64,000 nucleotides of DNA from Pusillimonas minor (GTDB lineage: Bacteria; Pseudomonadota; Gammaproteobacteria; Burkholderiales; Burkholderiaceae_B). The stretch covers positions 464,344 through 528,343 of the forward strand of contig NZ_JACJUU010000001.1 in the NCBI RefSeq assembly GCF_014237865.1, read 5' to 3'. The notes under the pieces are model-generated. The model searched no databases. It had not been told where the DNA came from and saw nothing but the letters and a program-made list of their open reading frames with translations. The translations under genes and the position numbers were made by a program. How positions within the stretch are numbered: position 1 is the stretch's first letter; every line of letters starts with the position of its first letter. This document shows, piece by piece, positions 61,205 through 64,000 of the stretch.

Positions 61205-61792
61205 CTACAGGAAAAAGGAGTTATTGCCCTGAGGCGCATCACAATTGAGCAAATTCACCTGCTTCACGACGATCTTCCAATCGTTTTGATAGCGTCGCAA
61301 GGCAAAGCCGTACCATCCGGCAAGAGTACGCACATGGTCAGTCTGATGTTCTGCCATCATGAAGTTACATCTCACACGCCATTCGTCGGTCTGACCTGGT
61401 GCTGGCCAGATTTCCAGAGCCCCGCAAATTCGGGAGGTTCGTGAAACGGGCCACTGTGAATATGCCAGCCCGGTTCCCAGCCGGGCTACCCGGTCAATCA
61501 GGCGACGGCGGTCGTGAAATTCAAGGGTCACCTTCTTGCGCGGGTCAGCGGCATCGCGTTCAGCCGGTATCCAGTACGCACAGTGGTCATCGTAGAGCGT
61601 AAGCCAGCGATCAAAGTGCTGGTCATCCAGCAGCCTGCATTCCCGGCTGACAAGGTGCATGATGGCGCGTTCGGTGTCGATATCTACAGGCGCTGTGCAT
61701 CGGTCAGTGCTATGCCGAAAATCAGTCGATAACTCAACCAGCCAATCATAAAAGCGCTGGTTCACATAGCTTGAATCGGGTTCATATTTCAT
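61205..61792 (-). CDS. tdnA2: Aniline dioxygenase small (beta) subunit
   Basis: 195 residues of the ring-hydroxylating beta-subunit (NTF2-like) fold, with CRLLDDQHFDRWLTLYDDHCAYWIP. GAGGCA precedes ATG 61792; an upstream ATG at 61810 overlaps the alpha stop. It stabilises the alpha subunit in the oligomer. Confidence 0.9.
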   Translation of the reverse strand: MKYEPDSSYVNQRFYDWLVELSTDFRHSTDRCTAPVDIDTERAIMHLVSRECRLLDDQHFDRWLTLYDDHCAYWIPAERDAADPRKKVTLEFHDRRRLIDRVARLGTGLAYSQWPVSRTSRICGALEIWPAPGQTDEWRVRCNFMMAEHQTDHVRTLAGWYGFALRRYQNDWKIVVKQVNLLNCDAPQGNNSFFL

Positions 61793-61806
61793 GCGTGCCT
61801 CCTGAA

Positions 61807-63138
61807 TCATAGTTTTGTTTTCTCAACGTTTAAAATGGGTTGTACCGACATCAGTGCCCGCCATTTGTTGAAATAGGCCCGCATATGCAGCTCGGATGTG
61901 ACCGGATTAGCGATAAGACCCGGCGCTTCTTCTTCATCTTTGCCGGTTTCAAAATGCCGGCTGATATCAATCCATTCGTCATCCGGACTGGTTTCCATAC
62001 CGCGCTGACACTCTTCAAAATTACTGGCGTCATCCATTTCGCCCATAATGGGAAAGTCTTCTTGTGTCCGCATGCGCATCGACTGCATGTCATCATCAGC
62101 ATCGGCACGTTGTGTGGCATACCAGTGCACCAGGACGTCATTGGCTGAAACTGGTTGTAAAACTTGGATCTGGTTACCAATAAACAAAAGGTTGGGGAAA
62201 ATGTTCAGGTTCATACCCGCTCCGACAGCACTGTCTAGCACTGCGCTGACCATTTCCGGTTTGTTCGTATTTCGAACATGAGCCTCGAAGGCTTCGCGAC
62301 CGGGCTGCGGCCGCTGCTGGTTCCAGGCTGAGTCGTTATGCATGTCGGGGCGCTGGTCAATCAGCGTGTGGCCGTTACCCAAGTCATACAGCTTCATGTT
62401 TGAACGATCAGCGTCGGCAAAGTACGACATGTCGCCACCGCCATAGCGATCATTGGTCATTTTCAGCAACGACTGGTGTGAAAACGGCACGTGATAGCCG
62501 TCACCTGCATTGTCGTAAACCACTTTCCAGTTGCATTTGAGTTTGAAGCGCTGCGCACCGGCAACGCACAGGTTTTCGTGCCCCCCTTGGTGGTTCAACC
62601 AGTCATCAATAAACCGTTTGGCATGGCCGAGGTGTTCTTCCAGTCCGGGTGCCTTGTCATTCAGTGTCGCAAACACCAGCCCTTTATAAATTGCCACTTG
62701 CGCTGGACGGGCCAAATGCATGTCACGTGCTTTGAAGGTGTTTCCGTAGGCAGTTTTTCCAGGTACACCAAACAGCTGTCCACGACTGTCGTACTTCCAG
62801 CCGTGATACGGACATGTAAACGTAGAGGCTGTCCCACCGGGTTCACGGCACACTGTTGCGGCACGATGTGAGCAACGATTCGCAAATACGGTAACTTTGT
62901 TGTCCCCTTTACGGCTGACGACGAAATTACGTGTGCCTATCCATACTTGCTTGAAATCGTCTATGCCCGGGATTTCGCTTAGGTGCAGCAAATATACCCA
63001 GTTCGCGGCAAAGACTCGATCCATTTCCAGCGCAAAAATATCGGGGTCGGTGTAAACTCGTCGATGAACGCGATCTTGCTGGACGAGTTCATCTAACGCC
63101 AGGGCGTTTGAGCCCGGCCTTATAGCAGTGGTACTCAT
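61807..63138 (-). CDS. tdnA1: Aniline dioxygenase large (alpha) Rieske subunit
   Basis: 443 residues. Rieske [2Fe-2S] ligands in CSHRAATVC and CPYHGWKYD (about 88-115). The mononuclear iron site has the 2-His motif DNAGDGYHVPFSH near 210 and a carboxylate in the C-terminal half. It dihydroxylates and deaminates aniline to catechol with the reductase. The length and neighbours match TdnA1/AdoA1; the exact substrate (aniline or chloroanilines) cannot be read from sequence. Confidence 0.9.
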   Translation of the reverse strand: MSTTAIRPGSNALALDELVQQDRVHRRVYTDPDIFALEMDRVFAANWVYLLHLSEIPGIDDFKQVWIGTRNFVVSRKGDNKVTVFANRCSHRAATVCREPGGTASTFTCPYHGWKYDSRGQLFGVPGKTAYGNTFKARDMHLARPAQVAIYKGLVFATLNDKAPGLEEHLGHAKRFIDDWLNHQGGHENLCVAGAQRFKLKCNWKVVYDNAGDGYHVPFSHQSLLKMTNDRYGGGDMSYFADADRSNMKLYDLGNGHTLIDQRPDMHNDSAWNQQRPQPGREAFEAHVRNTNKPEMVSAVLDSAVGAGMNLNIFPNLLFIGNQIQVLQPVSANDVLVHWYATQRADADDDMQSMRMRTQEDFPIMGEMDDASNFEECQRGMETSPDDEWIDISRHFETGKDEEEAPGLIANPVTSELHMRAYFNKWRALMSVQPILNVEKTKL

Positions 63139-63169
63139 AATTTTTTCCCTAAATAAATGACGTGTCAGC

Positions 63170-63916
63170 TCATAGGTGACCGTCTTTCAACAGGCGCCGG
63201 ATCAGCGCCAAAATGCCCTCCCGGTTCACCGGCTGTGTTGACTCGTGCTCGATGGCTTCCCATTGGGTTTGGTCAAACGCATCCCGGTGAAACGGCATGA
63301 ACATTTTGCGTAGCCATGACGCATCTGATTCCGGGTGTCCCTGAATGGCCAGAAACCGGTTTTCGGCCAGAAAAATCTCGTGAGCAGCTGACGGTGATGA
63401 CGCCAGAAGCACACTGTCTGGTGGCAGCTTCAGAACGCATTCACCATGACTTTGAACCAGCGTGATGTCGTCTGTAATTTCGGGCCATTGTTGCGAGATC
63501 GAAGGCGACAACCACTTCAGAGATTCCACTCCTAGGCGAAACTGACCGCTTTCGTTACGCCCGACCCGGCCATCTAGTGCCGCCGCCAGAGCCTGGGCTC
63601 CGAAACAGATACCCACGACCGGTGCAGCAGAAGTTGCGCGGACGTCACGAATGAAGGCAAACAGGCGTTGAGTCAATGGGGCATCAAGGTCATCTACTAC
63701 CGATTTTTCACTGCCGCTGATGACATAACCGTCATAATCCTTTACCTGCTCAGCAAAGTTAGGGTCGGCGGGAGACAGGACATCCCATTGCCCCGTACCG
63801 TCAGATAATTGACCCAGCATGTAGTCCCGATATTCCAGCAACATGTTGTCGGAACACCATATCAATGCAAACTTTTTCAGGGTATACGGATTTAATGGTT
63901 GATGGGGCACCTTCAC
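63170..63916 (-). CDS. tdnT: Class I glutamine amidotransferase-like protein (TdnT)
   Basis: 248 residues with the GATase nucleophile Cys in VGICFGAQALAAAL (about 100) and the His-Pro-Glu motif in AIQGHPES. In aniline operons it accompanies the glutamine-synthetase-like TdnQ and hydrolyses gamma-glutamylanilide to limit over-accumulation. Lies between tdnQ and tdnA1 as in known sets. Confidence 0.88.
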   Translation of the reverse strand: MKVPHQPLNPYTLKKFALIWCSDNMLLEYRDYMLGQLSDGTGQWDVLSPADPNFAEQVKDYDGYVISGSEKSVVDDLDAPLTQRLFAFIRDVRATSAAPVVGICFGAQALAAALDGRVGRNESGQFRLGVESLKWLSPSISQQWPEITDDITLVQSHGECVLKLPPDSVLLASSPSAAHEIFLAENRFLAIQGHPESDASWLRKMFMPFHRDAFDQTQWEAIEHESTQPVNREGILALIRRLLKDGHL

Positions 63917-63937
63917 CCCATCAATCTGATACCACCC

Positions 63938-64000
63938 TCAGATGGTTGATAGATCGACTCCGTAGTTGAGTTCCTCTGCGAAGTCCGGCAGTCCGTAACC
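63938..64000 (-). CDS. tdnQ: C-terminus of glutamine-synthetase-like TdnQ (partial)
   Basis: The last 20 codons (GYGLPDFAEELNYGVDLSTI) before a TGA run off the window edge. Placed before tdnT, this is the expected end of the gamma-glutamylanilide synthetase. Only the tail is visible, so identity rests largely on context. Confidence 0.7.
   Translation of the reverse strand, partial: GYGLPDFAEELNYGVDLSTI

Overview
The window looks like most of a self-transmissible plasmid from a betaproteobacterium (Burkholderiales; an Alcaligenaceae or Comamonadaceae host is my guess from gene types, not proven). One stretch holds a type IVB pilus operon, a complete-looking VirB/Trb type IV secretion system, an iteron origin with a PF10134-type replication initiator, Stb-type stability genes, a TrwB/TraD coupling protein and a MobF (TrwC/TraI) relaxase. 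Accessory DNA has been inserted around an establishment region of ssb, a ParB-like gene and ardC.

Layout. 0-11 kb: pilL-N-M-O-P-Q-R-S, a second PilT-like ATPase and pilV. 10.8-12.6 kb: a shufflon with eight 19-bp recombination sites and seven silent pilV 3' ends. 12.7-13.8 kb: the shufflon recombinase Rci, which carries a HicB-like C-terminal domain. 13.9-25.7 kb: trbM and virB1-6, 8-11; no virB7 lipoprotein was recognised. 25.7-27.5 kb: repA and oriV, with four forward iterons, a DnaA box and four inverted iterons at 21-bp spacing. 28-34 kb: stbB, stbC, traD and traI. 34.2-39.3 kb: a type III restriction-modification island, with a truncated third gene at one end and a decayed resolvase at the other. 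39.6-57.4 kb (minus strand): leading-region-type genes, namely a putative DNA-binding protein, ardC, small proteins, a large ParB-like protein and ssb. Hairpin-dense DNA precedes three of these units.

The ardC gene is split by a 10,948-bp element (41257-52204). It has 38-bp Tn3-family inverted repeats matching at 37 of 38 positions and an exact 5-bp target duplication (TAGAT). Removing the element and one TAGAT copy restores an open 333-codon ardC frame with its HELTH zinc motif. The element has no intact transposase, only tnpA 3' remnants at both ends. Its cargo is a sulfite-handling module: YeiH-type exporter with LysR regulator, ECF sigma/anti-sigma pair, DUF305 protein, beta-propeller, Tat-exported sulfite oxidase and dihaem cytochrome c. 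It also carries a tyrosine recombinase and an IS5-family insertion.

57.5-58.7 kb holds two unrecognised genes; the first has a HEPN-like RNWLVH motif and the second ends at an IS fragment. 59.2-64.0 kb is the minus-strand aniline (or chloroaniline) dioxygenase set: LysR, reductase, small and large Rieske dioxygenase subunits, glutamine amidotransferase-like protein, and the C-terminus of a glutamine-synthetase-like protein cut by the window edge. This matches the known tdn/ado/dca QTA1A2BR arrangement. The picture is a conjugative catabolic plasmid with a variable pilus tip for mating-pair choice, acquired restriction and sulfur/aniline metabolism, and an anti-restriction gene lost to transposition.
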